Shown: positions 1 through 9,353 of the stretch, in pieces | Layout of the letters: each line of letters begins with the position of its first letter | Numbering within the stretch: position 1 is the first letter of the stretch | Assembly: GCF_003347515.1 (NCBI RefSeq) | Contig: NZ_QEII01000298.1 | Span: 124,001 to 188,000 of the forward strand | DNA: 64,000 nucleotides | Direction: 5' to 3' | From: Rhodoferax ferrireducens | GTDB taxonomy: Bacteria > Pseudomonadota > Gammaproteobacteria > Burkholderiales > Burkholderiaceae_C | Made by a program: the position numbers and the translations under genes | The notes under the pieces: model-generated | Database searches by the model: none | What the model was told of the DNA's origin: nothing | What the model saw: only the letters and a program-made list of their open reading frames with translations

Positions 1-418
1 GAGTTTGCAGCCGCCTATTCTCGCTTTGCAACTCAAACAACCTGAAGGCGCGCTCAATAGTCAGGTTGAGTAACTCGGGTTCGAACGGCTTCGCGAAAAA
101 ATCATAAGCACCCATTGCAACGGCACGCAAGGCATTGGCCTGATCGTTTTGTCCAGTCAGGACAATCACCTTGATGTCCGGGTCAAAAACCAACATTTGC
201 TCAAGAAGTCGAAAACCTTCAGAGACCGAGTCCGTATCAGGCGGCAGTCCCAAATCCATTGTGACGACCGCGGGCGCGCTCTTGCGCAATTGCAGCAATG
301 CGCTTTCCCTGTCATGGGCCATCACAGAGTCAAACCGGTCAAGCGACCACTTGATCTGCTTTTGCAGGGCCAGATCATCTTCAACAATCAGCAACGACCG
401 CGTTTTTTCAGATGTCAT
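1..418 (-). CDS. prsR: PEP-CTERM-box response regulator PrsR (5' part, runs off window)
   Basis: This is the N-terminal receiver domain of an NtrC-like response regulator; the sigma-54 ATPase and DNA-binding domains would lie outside the window. The frame is open from an ATG at 418 to the window edge and reads MTSEKTRSLLIVEDD, then TMDLGLPPDTDSVSEGF with the phospho-acceptor Asp, then VLTGQND and the conserved Lys in DFFAKPFEPE. The spacing after the acceptor Asp (LPPDTDSVSEG) is typical of PrsR of exosortase A systems. The start overlaps the stop of prsK by ATGA, so the two are translationally coupled. The role in activating EPS and PEP-CTERM genes comes from family knowledge. Confidence 0.9.
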   Translation of the reverse strand, partial: MTSEKTRSLLIVEDDLALQKQIKWSLDRFDSVMAHDRESALLQLRKSAPAVVTMDLGLPPDTDSVSEGFRLLEQMLVFDPDIKVIVLTGQNDQANALRAVAMGAYDFFAKPFEPELLNLTIERAFRLFELQSENRRLQT

Positions 419-2526
419 GAAACCTCCAGCGAGTGAAGGTCTGATTCCTTCTGGATTTCAAACAAAGGCAGGAGCATCTTCACCGTGGTGCCTTGACCGA
501 GTTGGCTGTCAACCTCAATTCGTCCACCCAGCTCCTGCACATACTGGAAGCTCTCATAAGCGCCAATGCCCATCCCGGCTTGCTTCGTCGTCTGGAAGGG
601 TTTAAACAGGCGATCCCGAATGAAATCCGCGGACATACCCTGCCCTGTGTCACCAACCACAATTCTGGCCTGTCCACTCACACGATCGAGATTTACCCAG
701 ACGCGTCCGCCAGGGTCTGTAGCATCAAAGGCGTTTTGCACAACATGTCCGATAATTCGCTCCAATCGTTCCTCATGACCACGCGTCAGGACCGGCTCCG
801 ATACTTGAACTTCAAGCGTTCTGCCACGCCCTGCGGCGACAGCCTCTATGCGTTGAATTATTCCGCCAAGATTCACCCCGAATGCCATCCCAGGTGGCGT
901 GGCCCCTTCACGCAACTGAAGCATGAGCTGCCGCATTCTGTCCAGTGAATTCTCGACCGTCATCAACATGTCTTGCTGAAACTCCGGGTTATCGCCCAAG
1001 CGTTTAGCATTTTTCATCATCAAGGAAAGTTGGGTCACGATATTCTTCAGATCATGCACGACAAAGGCCGACATGCGATTGAACGCATCAAACTTGCGCA
1101 CCTCCAGCAGCGCCTCCGTCGCCTGCATTTGCGCCAGGAAACTGGCCGCCTGCTGACCCGCAGTTTTCAACAAATCATTGACTTCCCAGTTCACATCAAC
1201 GCGTGTACGCGCGCTGGCCAACACACAAAATCCAATCAGCTCATCACCCACCATCAGGGGCACCACCAGCCAGGCCTTCGCAATTCCTTGCAGCCATTCC
1301 GGCACTTTGAGTTGCCCGTAGCGCCGGGGGAAAGAGCGGTACTCTTCCAGATTGACCACCCAGCCACTGGTCACCATGAACTGGCACAGTGGCGAGTCGG
1401 CGTCTTCTTTTTTCTGGGTGTGCGCCATATTCCAGCGCGCCGTTTGACTGAACGCAGCCTCGCCCTTTGCCTTCATCCAAAGCCCCCCCGCCGGACTTTC
1501 AAGCATGTCTGCCAGTCCACGAATCACCTGCTGCCCCATTTCCTGGGGGGAATTCCTGGCGGTTAACGTGTGAGTAAATTTGAGCCATTCCTCTCGGTAG
1601 TCAAAACGATAGCGGAAGAAATGTTTACCCAAAAAAACCCGGAGCTTGGCGCGTACGGTACCGGACAGCACCAAGACCACCAGTAAGACCAAGGCAATGA
1701 ATACCAACCCCAACTGCAACGCCCGACCCCACTCACCACCAAAGTAGCGAACGTAGTAACCAACACTCGATATGAAGATCAAATACACACCGGCCATCAG
1801 CAGGGTTGCCGAATGAAATGCAGCCCGGGGTGAAAGGCGGATCTTTGAAACCCAGTCACTGCGCCGCGTCATCGAAAGCAGCAACAGCGGTACGATCAGT
1901 GTGTGCACAGCACCACGGATGCTGAGGGCGTCACTGTCCAGGCGGTTGAACAAAACAGCTTCTGAAAATAAGTACAAATCAAACAAAAATGCCCCGGCCA
2001 GGCCAAGACACAAGGGCTTGATATTCCAGCGCGAATCTTCCGTCACGTTTCGGAATACCTGTTCAAGCAAGACCATGGCCAAAACCGGGAAAGCCATTGA
2101 ACTGAACAAGATCAACCTTGTCGCGTCGCCCAACAGGTTGATATGCAAAGCGGCCAATGTGTTTGCCATCAGTCCAAAGACCAAGACGGCCGCAGTCACT
2201 GGCGCTATCCAGGTCATCCCTGCAGGGCTGGCCTCCACCCGCTTCGGCTGAAGCAGGATTAACAATAAGGCACACCAAAAACTGTATCGAAGCAGGTCAG
2301 ACACGGCGCTGAAATATAAGAACAGCGGTTTCCCCGTCAGTATGAGCGCCAGCCCAAACCATCCCCACAGCGCACTGCAAGTCACCGCCGCAAGCTCCGT
2401 GGCTTTGGACCACTCGCGCACAGAGCGCCAATAGCCGAGTTGGAGCAGCCGCAACGCAAAGGCCGAATAAGCCAAACCGACCAACCCATAACTCCAGGCG
2501 GTCAAAACAAGATTGCTGCTATCCAT
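415..2526 (-). CDS. prsK: PEP-CTERM system histidine kinase PrsK
   Basis: This 703-residue membrane sensor kinase is the partner of PrsR. The N-terminal ~300 residues are hydrophobic, with about eight or more membrane segments, followed by a GAF-like region (about 320-470). The kinase core has an H-box FVVHDLKNIVTQL with the phospho-acceptor His near 491, an N-box HVVQNAFDATDPGG near 597, a G1 box GDTGQGMS, the segment LFKPFQTTK and G2 GMGIGAYE. Asp-Leu-Lys-Asn after the His is the usual PrsK form. The gene follows the sugar transferase after 52 bases and overlaps prsR by ATGA. The signal it senses cannot be read from sequence. Confidence 0.93.
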   Translation of the reverse strand: MDSSNLVLTAWSYGLVGLAYSAFALRLLQLGYWRSVREWSKATELAAVTCSALWGWFGLALILTGKPLFLYFSAVSDLLRYSFWCALLLILLQPKRVEASPAGMTWIAPVTAAVLVFGLMANTLAALHINLLGDATRLILFSSMAFPVLAMVLLEQVFRNVTEDSRWNIKPLCLGLAGAFLFDLYLFSEAVLFNRLDSDALSIRGAVHTLIVPLLLLSMTRRSDWVSKIRLSPRAAFHSATLLMAGVYLIFISSVGYYVRYFGGEWGRALQLGLVFIALVLLVVLVLSGTVRAKLRVFLGKHFFRYRFDYREEWLKFTHTLTARNSPQEMGQQVIRGLADMLESPAGGLWMKAKGEAAFSQTARWNMAHTQKKEDADSPLCQFMVTSGWVVNLEEYRSFPRRYGQLKVPEWLQGIAKAWLVVPLMVGDELIGFCVLASARTRVDVNWEVNDLLKTAGQQAASFLAQMQATEALLEVRKFDAFNRMSAFVVHDLKNIVTQLSLMMKNAKRLGDNPEFQQDMLMTVENSLDRMRQLMLQLREGATPPGMAFGVNLGGIIQRIEAVAAGRGRTLEVQVSEPVLTRGHEERLERIIGHVVQNAFDATDPGGRVWVNLDRVSGQARIVVGDTGQGMSADFIRDRLFKPFQTTKQAGMGIGAYESFQYVQELGGRIEVDSQLGQGTTVKMLLPLFEIQKESDLHSLEVS

Positions 2527-2578
2527 GGCTCAACAATTGCGGCATTGGACCCCACTCCCAGCCATAGTCAAATCCATC

Positions 2579-3961
2579 TTACTGCGCACCTTTACCCATC
2601 ACGACCACACCCACGGTTTCAAATAATACAACCAGGTCAAGAAACAAGGTATGGTTTTTGACGTAATAGAGGTCGTACTGGAGTTTTTCAGCGGCGTCTT
2701 CCACCGAAGCCCCATAGTGGTAGCGCACTTGTGCCCACCCCGTTACGCCAGGCTTGACACTCTGGCGTACCGCGTAATACGGAAGCTCTTGCGTGAGCTT
2801 GTCCACGAAATAGGGCCGCTCTGGACGTGGTCCCACCAGACTCATATCGCCCCCCAGTACACTGAACAATTGGGGCAACTCATCAATCCGGAGTTTGCGA
2901 ATCACCCGCCCGACCCGTGTGACCCGACTGTCTGCTGCTGACGCCCAACGAGGTTCGCCATCTTTTTCTGCATCGGTGCGCATGCTGCGGAACTTCACCA
3001 CATTGAATAGCCGACCGTTGAGTCCTACACGCTCCTGCAGGTACAGAATGGGGCCACCACTCTCCAGAAGAATCAAAATTCCTGTCATCAACATGACGGG
3101 CAATGCCAGCACAAGCAACAACGTCGCACACACAATGTCAAAAAGACGCTTGATCAGGGTTCGCACCAGCCCCTGCTCAAACCCATCCCCAAAAATGAGC
3201 CACCCCGCCGACACGGAATCGCGCCTGATCTGCCCCAAGGTCTTCTCGAAGTGGGTGGCAATGTCAACGACCCGAACGCCATGCAGTTTGCAGTCCAGCA
3301 ATTCGCGCAGAGGCATACTCCCGCCACGGCGCTCGCTTAAGGCGACCACGATCTCGTCAACCTGCTCTTCCAGGACAATGTCAGTCAACGACTTTTCGCG
3401 CGACAAAAGGCCCCATGCAGAAACCTCAGCGATATCCTCATTGGGGCTGGCGTAATACCCTACCAAATCAACATTGGGGTCTGCGTTTTTAAGCGTTTTC
3501 CCGACCAGCCTGGCCCGCGCACCCGAACCGTAGACCAAGACACGCTGTCGCATCATGGCTCTCGGCTTGGCATGTGTCACGTAAACACGATGCATCAGCA
3601 TGACAACCACGGCGCCGACCAATGCGAACACAATTACGCCTTCATTTTCCAGCCGAAGAGGAGAAAGACGAAAAACTCCGTAGCCCAATGGCAAAGAGAG
3701 GCACAGGGCCAGCACGGCGCGGGCGCGCGTCTGGCCCAACGTGCAACTGTGGACACGCTGGTAAAAACCGAGACCCGCATTGATGACCACAATGCCCATC
3801 GCCAACAGGAGAGACGTGGTCACAACCGTGGACGAAACCGAAGCCGGATTCGACACCTGAGACAAGACGGAAACGACCATGGCAGTAACAACCAAACCAA
3901 GATCGAAAAAGATTTGCAAAAGCGTGCGCTTGTGAAAATAGTGATTGAATATTTTGATCAT
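2579..3961 (-). CDS. EpsB-type initiating undecaprenyl-phosphate sugar phosphotransferase (XrtA-associated)
   Basis: A 460-residue bacterial sugar transferase of the WbaP/EpsB class that probably starts the repeat unit by moving a sugar-1-phosphate onto undecaprenyl phosphate at the inner membrane. Four N-terminal membrane segments are followed by a Rossmann-like CoA-binding-type domain (VLVYGSGARARLVGKTL). A fifth hydrophobic helix comes next, then the catalytic domain with VVKFRSMRTDAEKDGEPRW, DELPQLFSVLGGDMSLVGPRPERPYF split over the active site, and VKPGVTGWAQV. I place the start at ATG 3961 because GGAG lies 7 bases upstream; a TTG two codons earlier is less likely. The protein fits the PEP-CTERM TIGR03013 family. 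Substrate sugar is unknown. Confidence 0.92.
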   Translation of the reverse strand: MIKIFNHYFHKRTLLQIFFDLGLVVTAMVVSVLSQVSNPASVSSTVVTTSLLLAMGIVVINAGLGFYQRVHSCTLGQTRARAVLALCLSLPLGYGVFRLSPLRLENEGVIVFALVGAVVVMLMHRVYVTHAKPRAMMRQRVLVYGSGARARLVGKTLKNADPNVDLVGYYASPNEDIAEVSAWGLLSREKSLTDIVLEEQVDEIVVALSERRGGSMPLRELLDCKLHGVRVVDIATHFEKTLGQIRRDSVSAGWLIFGDGFEQGLVRTLIKRLFDIVCATLLLVLALPVMLMTGILILLESGGPILYLQERVGLNGRLFNVVKFRSMRTDAEKDGEPRWASAADSRVTRVGRVIRKLRIDELPQLFSVLGGDMSLVGPRPERPYFVDKLTQELPYYAVRQSVKPGVTGWAQVRYHYGASVEDAAEKLQYDLYYVKNHTLFLDLVVLFETVGVVVMGKGAQ

Positions 3962-4047
3962 GTACAAGCTCCGCAGACCATCGGCTCAAAATTGAGTCTG
4001 CACTGAGACGTTTTAAAGCTCTTGATTTTTCTCAAGGTCGCTGTAAC

Positions 4048-4074
4048 CAGCTGTATCAGCTGTATCAGCTGTCG
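4048..4074. repeat. Short tandem repeat, 9-nt unit x3
   Basis: CAGCTGTAT occurs twice in a row and is followed by CAGCTGTCG, in the gap between the O-antigen-ligase-like gene and the sugar transferase. Each unit contains the palindrome CAGCTG. It could be a small regulatory site or only a slippage product. Confidence 0.6.
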
Positions 4075-4081
4075 CAGGATT

Positions 4082-6118
4082 TCAAGCAATCGCGCTATCG
4101 GGGTGATTTTCTTGGGCGGCCTGAATTGAAAACAGTATCAAGAGATAAAACAGGAAGGCCACTCGAGGCACATCCATCACGCTGCTAACCAACCCGACCA
4201 ACAGTGCAGCACACAATGAGGCCGCCAGATACGGCGACAAAGCCTGTGACAAAGCCTGTGACCGGGCGCGCCCGAACACCAAGTGCCAAAGTGCATACCC
4301 CCACAGCACAGCGAGAAGCAGCAAGCCGGCCACGCCCCGTTCAATCAGCACTTCAAGAAACATGTTGTCGATGTGCCAAGGCAAAAAATAGCGCTGGGCA
4401 GCGGGAAACCAGTGCGACAACCCTTGAGAGAAGTTGCCGTTTCCAAGCAGTTCCTCCCGCTGTGGCCCGATCAGCCTGACATTGTCGAAATCCGCAACTC
4501 CACCCGCGTTGACAACGGACAGCGAGAACACGCCCATGCGTGGTGCATACCAAAAGCCACCTGCCAAAGCCGGGCCTATAAGCGGTAATACAAAGGTTTG
4601 CCATGAAGTTTGGGCTGGTAAGACTCGAATGAATGCCGCTTGGCAGCCTCCGTCGTACAGCAGATGTCTTTCACACAGCGCCAGATAAACATCCGTTTCC
4701 TTCTTCACCCGAACATCTAGACTGACACGCTGCCGCCCCGTCAGAAGCATCGGCACCCGTTGCGTCAACGCATACAGGCCGCCCAGTTCATTCATCGTTC
4801 CAGGACCTCGCACGGTCACAAAGGTGTTCACACGCCGCCCCGGCGCCCACTCACCGTGAAACTTCACATCACCCGAGAATTCGCCTTGAGAACCACGACT
4901 GGCATAGTTTTCCGGCAGACGCCCAAGGCCCTTACCCAGCAGCCAGTCGGAAGACCCCTTCAGCAGCGCAAGGCCATGCTGCCAATGCTCAGCGCGGCTA
5001 ACCAAGTCTCGGTCTGCTCTGGCCAGGCGCTCGGTCATGAATGAGCCTCCACCCAACACCGCTGCCACCTCGGCAGCCAGTGCAAGTATCAGCAGCAGGC
5101 CCGCCTTGGCGCGCCAGCCCTCAAGTTTGTAGCGTCGCCATGGGGAGCTGAAGAACGCCCGGGCATTGAAGTCACACTTTTGAGCCCAGAGCAACATGAC
5201 CAGCAACGCGAGGGAGGCCGCCACGGCAAAGTAGACCCCACGGGCAAAAGTCGTCAGGCAGGCATAAGCGGTAAGTAACGCCAAGGCGGCCGCAGCAGTC
5301 CAGGACACGGGACGACGGGCGGCGAGCACGGCCCATGCGACAAAAGGGGTCGTCAACGCCAGGTAAGCATCAATCGCAGCGCCCCCGACATGCATCTCCC
5401 AAAACAAAGCCACCGTGCGGTAGTGCCTTATAAAATCCAGTAGCCCGGGGAAGGCGGCACGCTCCCACAGAACCGCCAGCGCGACCACAGCGAGCCCCAC
5501 CACCATGCCGCTTGCCAGCCGCTGACTCGAATGCGTTCTGGAATTTTCAATTTCCTGCTGAAGCAAAGGAATAAAAAGCAGTGCAAAAGCCAGACTTTTG
5601 AACAAGCGCAAACTGTTCAATGCATCGGCATACCCGGCAAACCAGTCAAAGGCAAAGCCTCCGGCATCCACGAATCCGCGGTACAAGGACAACAGTCCAG
5701 AGCCAGCCAACAGGGCCGTCAGCGCCAACAAACGACATGGAATTCTTATCCCATTGCGTGCGTGGGACGACCAGGCCAAACGGCCATAGCCCCCCACCAA
5801 GGCGCCCAGCAACAGGAGGTCGAACTCCTCAAAGACAAGCCATCCCGTCCACGGAGAGAAATTCAAAAATGGAAGACAGGCGGGCACCACAAAGATCCAT
5901 AGACCCGGACGCCACGCCACCAGAAGACACCACAGCCCGAAGAGCAGCAATGCCGCCACAGGCCATAGCGGGTGGTGCCAGGCCAGCGCCGCCCCGGCAG
6001 AGAAGCTGCCCAAGACCACCAGCAGCCAAGTTGGATGCTTCAGTGGCCCACCCCTAAACAAGAACCTCAAGACAAACTGGATGCCCCAGGAACCCCTGCG
6101 GACTTGCGCTTGCGCCAT
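4082..6118 (-). CDS. O-antigen ligase/polymerase-like membrane protein with embedded beta-sandwich domain
   Basis: A 678-residue polytopic protein of the O-antigen ligase (Wzy/WaaL) superfamily, expected to polymerise or ligate lipid-linked glycan in the periplasm. About eight membrane segments precede LTTFARGVYFAVAAS, the Arg-containing ligase-type motif. A large periplasmic insert (about 390-590) contains a segment like a carbohydrate-binding jelly roll (FVTVRGPGTMNELGG to NGNFSQGLSHWFPAAQ). The protein ends in further membrane segments (MFLEVLIERGVAGLLLL). It is paralogous to the C-terminal half of the product at 29440-32628, sharing the W.G/EFD.LLLG.. block, FSRG/FARG and NGNFSQGL. The ATG at 6118 makes it overlap the upstream decarboxylase by 65 bases. 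A later start around LKHPTWLLVV, using a non-ATG codon near 6074, is possible. Confidence 0.8.
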   Translation of the reverse strand: MAQAQVRRGSWGIQFVLRFLFRGGPLKHPTWLLVVLGSFSAGAALAWHHPLWPVAALLLFGLWCLLVAWRPGLWIFVVPACLPFLNFSPWTGWLVFEEFDLLLLGALVGGYGRLAWSSHARNGIRIPCRLLALTALLAGSGLLSLYRGFVDAGGFAFDWFAGYADALNSLRLFKSLAFALLFIPLLQQEIENSRTHSSQRLASGMVVGLAVVALAVLWERAAFPGLLDFIRHYRTVALFWEMHVGGAAIDAYLALTTPFVAWAVLAARRPVSWTAAAALALLTAYACLTTFARGVYFAVAASLALLVMLLWAQKCDFNARAFFSSPWRRYKLEGWRAKAGLLLILALAAEVAAVLGGGSFMTERLARADRDLVSRAEHWQHGLALLKGSSDWLLGKGLGRLPENYASRGSQGEFSGDVKFHGEWAPGRRVNTFVTVRGPGTMNELGGLYALTQRVPMLLTGRQRVSLDVRVKKETDVYLALCERHLLYDGGCQAAFIRVLPAQTSWQTFVLPLIGPALAGGFWYAPRMGVFSLSVVNAGGVADFDNVRLIGPQREELLGNGNFSQGLSHWFPAAQRYFLPWHIDNMFLEVLIERGVAGLLLLAVLWGYALWHLVFGRARSQALSQALSPYLAASLCAALLVGLVSSVMDVPRVAFLFYLLILFSIQAAQENHPDSAIA

Positions 6119-7298
6119 AGGCGCCCGACTGGTAAACCACCACCAGGTCGCCCACCCGTGCCACGGGTAAGGTCATGCGGTCGGCCAGCAGGTCTAAAGG
6201 GGTACACAAGGGTCCTACCACCGATGCAGTTTCTTTTTCTGGCGAATCAACCTTGTTGCCGATCGTGACGGGATAGTTTTTGCGTATCACCTGTCCAAAA
6301 TTGCCAGATGCGGACAAGTGGTGATGCAGCCCACCGTCCGTCACCAGATACACCTGCCCGCGCGAGATCTTGCGGTCCACCAGGCGCGCCACATAAACAC
6401 CCGCCTCACCCACCAGGTAACGCCCCAGCTCGACTACCAACGAGGCCTCAGGCAGCTCGGCCTGCGCCCGTTGGGCAAGCCGGGCCAGGTTGTCGCCAAT
6501 CGGCCCCAAGTCAAGCCTTTGCTCACCGGGAAAGTAGGGAATGCCAAAGCCACCTCCCAAATTCAGAAAGCGCACCGGCGCGGGCGCATCCTGCGCCAGC
6601 CGCAGCGCCAATTCGAAAGATTTTTGCTGGGCTTCGCAGATAGACTCCGAACGCAAATTCTGTGAACCAGCGAACAAATGAAAGCCTTCAAAGGCCAAAC
6701 CAGCACGGCCAATGTCGGCCAGCAGCGTGGGCATCTGCTCCACATCCACGCCAAATTGTTTGGGGCCACCTCCCATTTTCATGCCCGAGCCTTTGAGTTC
6801 AAAGTCCGGATTGACACGCACCGCCACGCGGGCCGGCAGGCCCAGTTCACTGGAAATCGCCTCCAGTGCCACGACTTCGCGAAAGGATTCAACGTTGATC
6901 AGCACGCGGGACGCCACCGCTTGGCGTAACTCGGCGTCGCGCTTGCCTGGCCCGGCAAAGCTCACCTCCAGCGGGTTGGCGCCGGCATCCAGCGCAACCT
7001 TCAACTCCCCCGCCGAGGCCACATCAATCCCATCTACCAAGCCCGCCATGAACCCCACCACGGCCGGCATGGGGTTGGCCTTCATCGCGTAGTGCAGCTT
7101 GACGCCCTTGGGCAGCACATCACGCAACTCGGCCACCCGTGCCCGCAACAGCGAGCGGTCATAGGCATAAAAAGGCGTTTGCCCCACCCTGGCGGCGAGT
7201 AGAGACAAACGCTCGCCACCGAGCACCAGTTCCCCGTCGCTCACAGAGAACTGATTCATGGGGGCATGCACGGGCAGTTGGTGTTCGGTGACGGACAT
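6054..7298 (-). CDS. PLP-dependent decarboxylase, exosortase A system-associated
   Basis: A 414-residue protein of the fold-III ornithine/DAP/arginine decarboxylase superfamily, matching the XrtA-associated family TIGR03099. The PLP Lys is in LHYAMKANP (about residue 69). Other signatures are FHLFAGSQN, the Gly-rich phosphate loop LNLGGGFGIPYF, VELGRYLVGEAGVYV, and near the C-terminus the Cys of VGPLCTPLDLLADR, the substrate-side Cys of this family. It lies 9 bases downstream of the acyl ligase gene and close to the ACP and hydrolases, so it probably supplies an amine or modified amino acid to a carrier-protein pathway. Its substrate is not established. Confidence 0.9.
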   Translation of the reverse strand: MSVTEHQLPVHAPMNQFSVSDGELVLGGERLSLLAARVGQTPFYAYDRSLLRARVAELRDVLPKGVKLHYAMKANPMPAVVGFMAGLVDGIDVASAGELKVALDAGANPLEVSFAGPGKRDAELRQAVASRVLINVESFREVVALEAISSELGLPARVAVRVNPDFELKGSGMKMGGGPKQFGVDVEQMPTLLADIGRAGLAFEGFHLFAGSQNLRSESICEAQQKSFELALRLAQDAPAPVRFLNLGGGFGIPYFPGEQRLDLGPIGDNLARLAQRAQAELPEASLVVELGRYLVGEAGVYVARLVDRKISRGQVYLVTDGGLHHHLSASGNFGQVIRKNYPVTIGNKVDSPEKETASVVGPLCTPLDLLADRMTLPVARVGDLVVVYQSGAYGASASPQGFLGHPVCLEVLV

Positions 7299-7307
7299 GG
7301 ATTTTCT

Positions 7308-8969
7308 TCAGCCTTGAATTTCAGGTAGGGTGGAGGACTCAGCTGCATTGAGCCTTTCTCGATTGCGCTCAATCCACTCGGTGGATAGCAGCTTGCGATC
7401 GATCTTGCCATTGGGGTTGCGCGGCAGCGGCCCGGCGACGATCTCAATGCCTGCCGGTACCATGTACGTGGGCATCCGCGCACGGCATTCATTTATTAGG
7501 TCATTTAGACCTCTAGCCACCGCCCCTATTGCGTAAGTAGCTATTACTTGTATAGCATGCCCTAATGTGGGGTGATCTACACCAAAAGCCACACACTCGC
7601 CCACCAGTTGGGTGGCGTACAAAATTTCTTCCACCTCGGTGGGGCTCACCCGGTAGCCGGAGGTTTTCATCATTTCATCGCGTCGGCCAATGAAGTAAAA
7701 AAAACCTTCGGCGTCCATACGCACGGTATCGCCCGAGAAAACCGCATATTCGGGCAACTGCAAGCCCGACTGCCGCCCCGGCGCGTCTGAGGCCAATAAC
7801 TTGTAGCGCTCAGCCGTCTTTTCGGCATCGTTCCAGTAGCCCATGCCAACCAGGGCACCCCGGTGCACCAGTTCGCCCGGTTCTTCCGGACCACATGCCG
7901 ATCCATCTTCGCGCAACACCAAAATTTCAGCGTTAGGAATGGCCTTGCCAATTGAATCGGGGCGGCGGTCAACCTCTGCCGGTGGCAGGTAGGTTGAGCG
8001 AAACGCTTCTGTGAGGCCATACATCAGGAAGGGTTTGGCTTTGGGCACGCGCTGGCGCAACGAGGTGAGCGTTTCACGGGGCATGCGGCCGCCGGTGTTG
8101 GCGAAATAACGCAACTTTTCGTTAATGGCTTCGGGCCAGTCCAGTTGCGCCAACTGGATGTACAAGGGCGGCACGGCGGTCAGGCCGCTCACGCCTTCAA
8201 GAGCCATCGCTTTCAGTACATCGCGCGGCATCAGGTAGTTCAACAACACCACCCGCGCACCGGCATGAAAGGCGGTGGTGAGCTGGCTGAAGCCGGCATC
8301 AAACGACAAAGGCAGTGCCGCCAGCAACGTGTCTTGTGGATTATTCTCAAGATAGGAGGCCACGCTCTTCGCACCCGCCACCATATTGCGATGCGACAGC
8401 ACCACGCCTTTGGGCTTACCGGTGCTGCCCGAGGTGTACAGAATGGCGGCCATGTCGGTATCAATCACCCGGTGCCCGGACTGCAGGGGACCGTCAAGCA
8501 AGTCACGCCAGAAGGTCAACCCAAATCGGCCTGAGGCGGTCACGTTGGTGGGGACTGAATTCGCGACAGAATCGGTCACCACCACATGGCGCAAGTCATG
8601 GCACTCAGCCAACACATCTTTCATCAAGGCCAGACGCTCCGGCGAAGTCACCAACACGCGAACGTTGCAGTCGCGCAAGATGAAGGCCACCTGCTCCGGC
8701 TTGAGCAGCGGATTAACCGGCACAAAAACCGCCCCGGCCGCCGGCGCGCCAAAACTGGCAATAACGGTCTCGAAACGCTTTTCAAGGTAAATGGCGACAC
8801 GTTCACCGCGCGCCAGGCCCAGGCCCAACAGGCCGGAAGCAAACTGATTGACGCTGGCGCTCAGATCTGCGTAACTTAGATTGGAGGCACCGCTGGTCAG
8901 TGCAATCGCCTCCGGAGCACGGCGGGAAGTCAGGGCTATCAGTTCAGGCAAGAGTGTGGATTCAGTCAT
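7308..8969 (-). CDS. AMP-forming acyl-CoA/ACP ligase, exosortase A system-associated
   Basis: A 553-residue ANL-superfamily adenylating enzyme (TIGR03098-like). It carries the P-loop AILYTSGSTGKPKGVVLSH, the A5-type MYGLTEAFRSTYL, FSGDTVRMDAEGFFYFIGR, and the C-terminal A8-A10 region with MKTSGYRVSPTEVEEILY and PRNPNGKIDRKLL. The last Lys region is the catalytic Lys of adenylation. I choose ATG 8969 (MTESTLLPEL): the open frame extends upstream, but that part is hydrophobic and out of family. It is divergent to the ACP gene and heads a minus-strand operon with the decarboxylase. Likely role: activate an acid and load it onto the neighbouring ACP. The acid is unknown. Confidence 0.9.
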   Translation of the reverse strand: MTESTLLPELIALTSRRAPEAIALTSGASNLSYADLSASVNQFASGLLGLGLARGERVAIYLEKRFETVIASFGAPAAGAVFVPVNPLLKPEQVAFILRDCNVRVLVTSPERLALMKDVLAECHDLRHVVVTDSVANSVPTNVTASGRFGLTFWRDLLDGPLQSGHRVIDTDMAAILYTSGSTGKPKGVVLSHRNMVAGAKSVASYLENNPQDTLLAALPLSFDAGFSQLTTAFHAGARVVLLNYLMPRDVLKAMALEGVSGLTAVPPLYIQLAQLDWPEAINEKLRYFANTGGRMPRETLTSLRQRVPKAKPFLMYGLTEAFRSTYLPPAEVDRRPDSIGKAIPNAEILVLREDGSACGPEEPGELVHRGALVGMGYWNDAEKTAERYKLLASDAPGRQSGLQLPEYAVFSGDTVRMDAEGFFYFIGRRDEMMKTSGYRVSPTEVEEILYATQLVGECVAFGVDHPTLGHAIQVIATYAIGAVARGLNDLINECRARMPTYMVPAGIEIVAGPLPRNPNGKIDRKLLSTEWIERNRERLNAAESSTLPEIQG

Positions 8970-9095
8970 GGAAATACAACAAAGGCCGCAGCAGTTGAGA
9001 AAACGCAAGTGGATGAAAAGTACCAAAAGCTATACATGATTCCTTGGTTCCCAAAAGAATTTGGGTTGGGTCAGTCGCCACTCAGGAAGCTTGAA
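8970..9095. promoter_or_regulatory. Divergent intergenic region between acyl ligase and ACP genes
   Basis: This 126-base gap separates oppositely transcribed genes of one pathway and must hold promoters for both sides, or the ends of their leaders. It is more AT-rich than the flanks. I could not assign a convincing -10/-35 or -24/-12 box by eye. The Shine-Dalgarno AGGAAG of the ACP gene is at its right edge (9084-9089). Confidence 0.4.
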
Positions 9096-9347
9096 TTGAA
9101 CATATCACAAGAAGTACTTCGTGTTGTTGACGAAGTTCTCAGTTTGAATGGGCGCGCAGCCACCTTCACGCGCGACACACCGTTGCTGGGCGCCATTCCC
9201 GAATTGGACTCGATGGCTGTTGTTACGCTGATCACGACGCTTGAGGAACAGTTTGGCTTGGTGGTTGACGATGATGATATCGATGGGTCAACCTTTGCCA
9301 CGCTGGGCTCGCTAACCGACTTTGTCAGCGGCAAACTGGCGGCCTGA
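9096..9347 (+). CDS. Acyl carrier protein, exosortase A system-associated
   Basis: An 83-residue phosphopantetheine carrier protein. The attachment motif is PELDSMAVV, with the Ser at about residue 39, and the fold ends in DFVSGKLAA. I place the start at TTG 9096 (LNISQEVLRVVDEVL). Family ACPs begin at this point, and AGGAAG lies 6 bases upstream. The open frame continues to an ATG at 9009, but that part has a poor start context and is not ACP-like. The next gene, hydrolase 2, begins 6 bases after the stop. It is the probable acceptor of the acyl group activated by the ligase encoded divergently. Confidence 0.88.
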   Translation: MNISQEVLRVVDEVLSLNGRAATFTRDTPLLGAIPELDSMAVVTLITTLEEQFGLVVDDDDIDGSTFATLGSLTDFVSGKLAA

Positions 9348-9353
9348 CAACTC

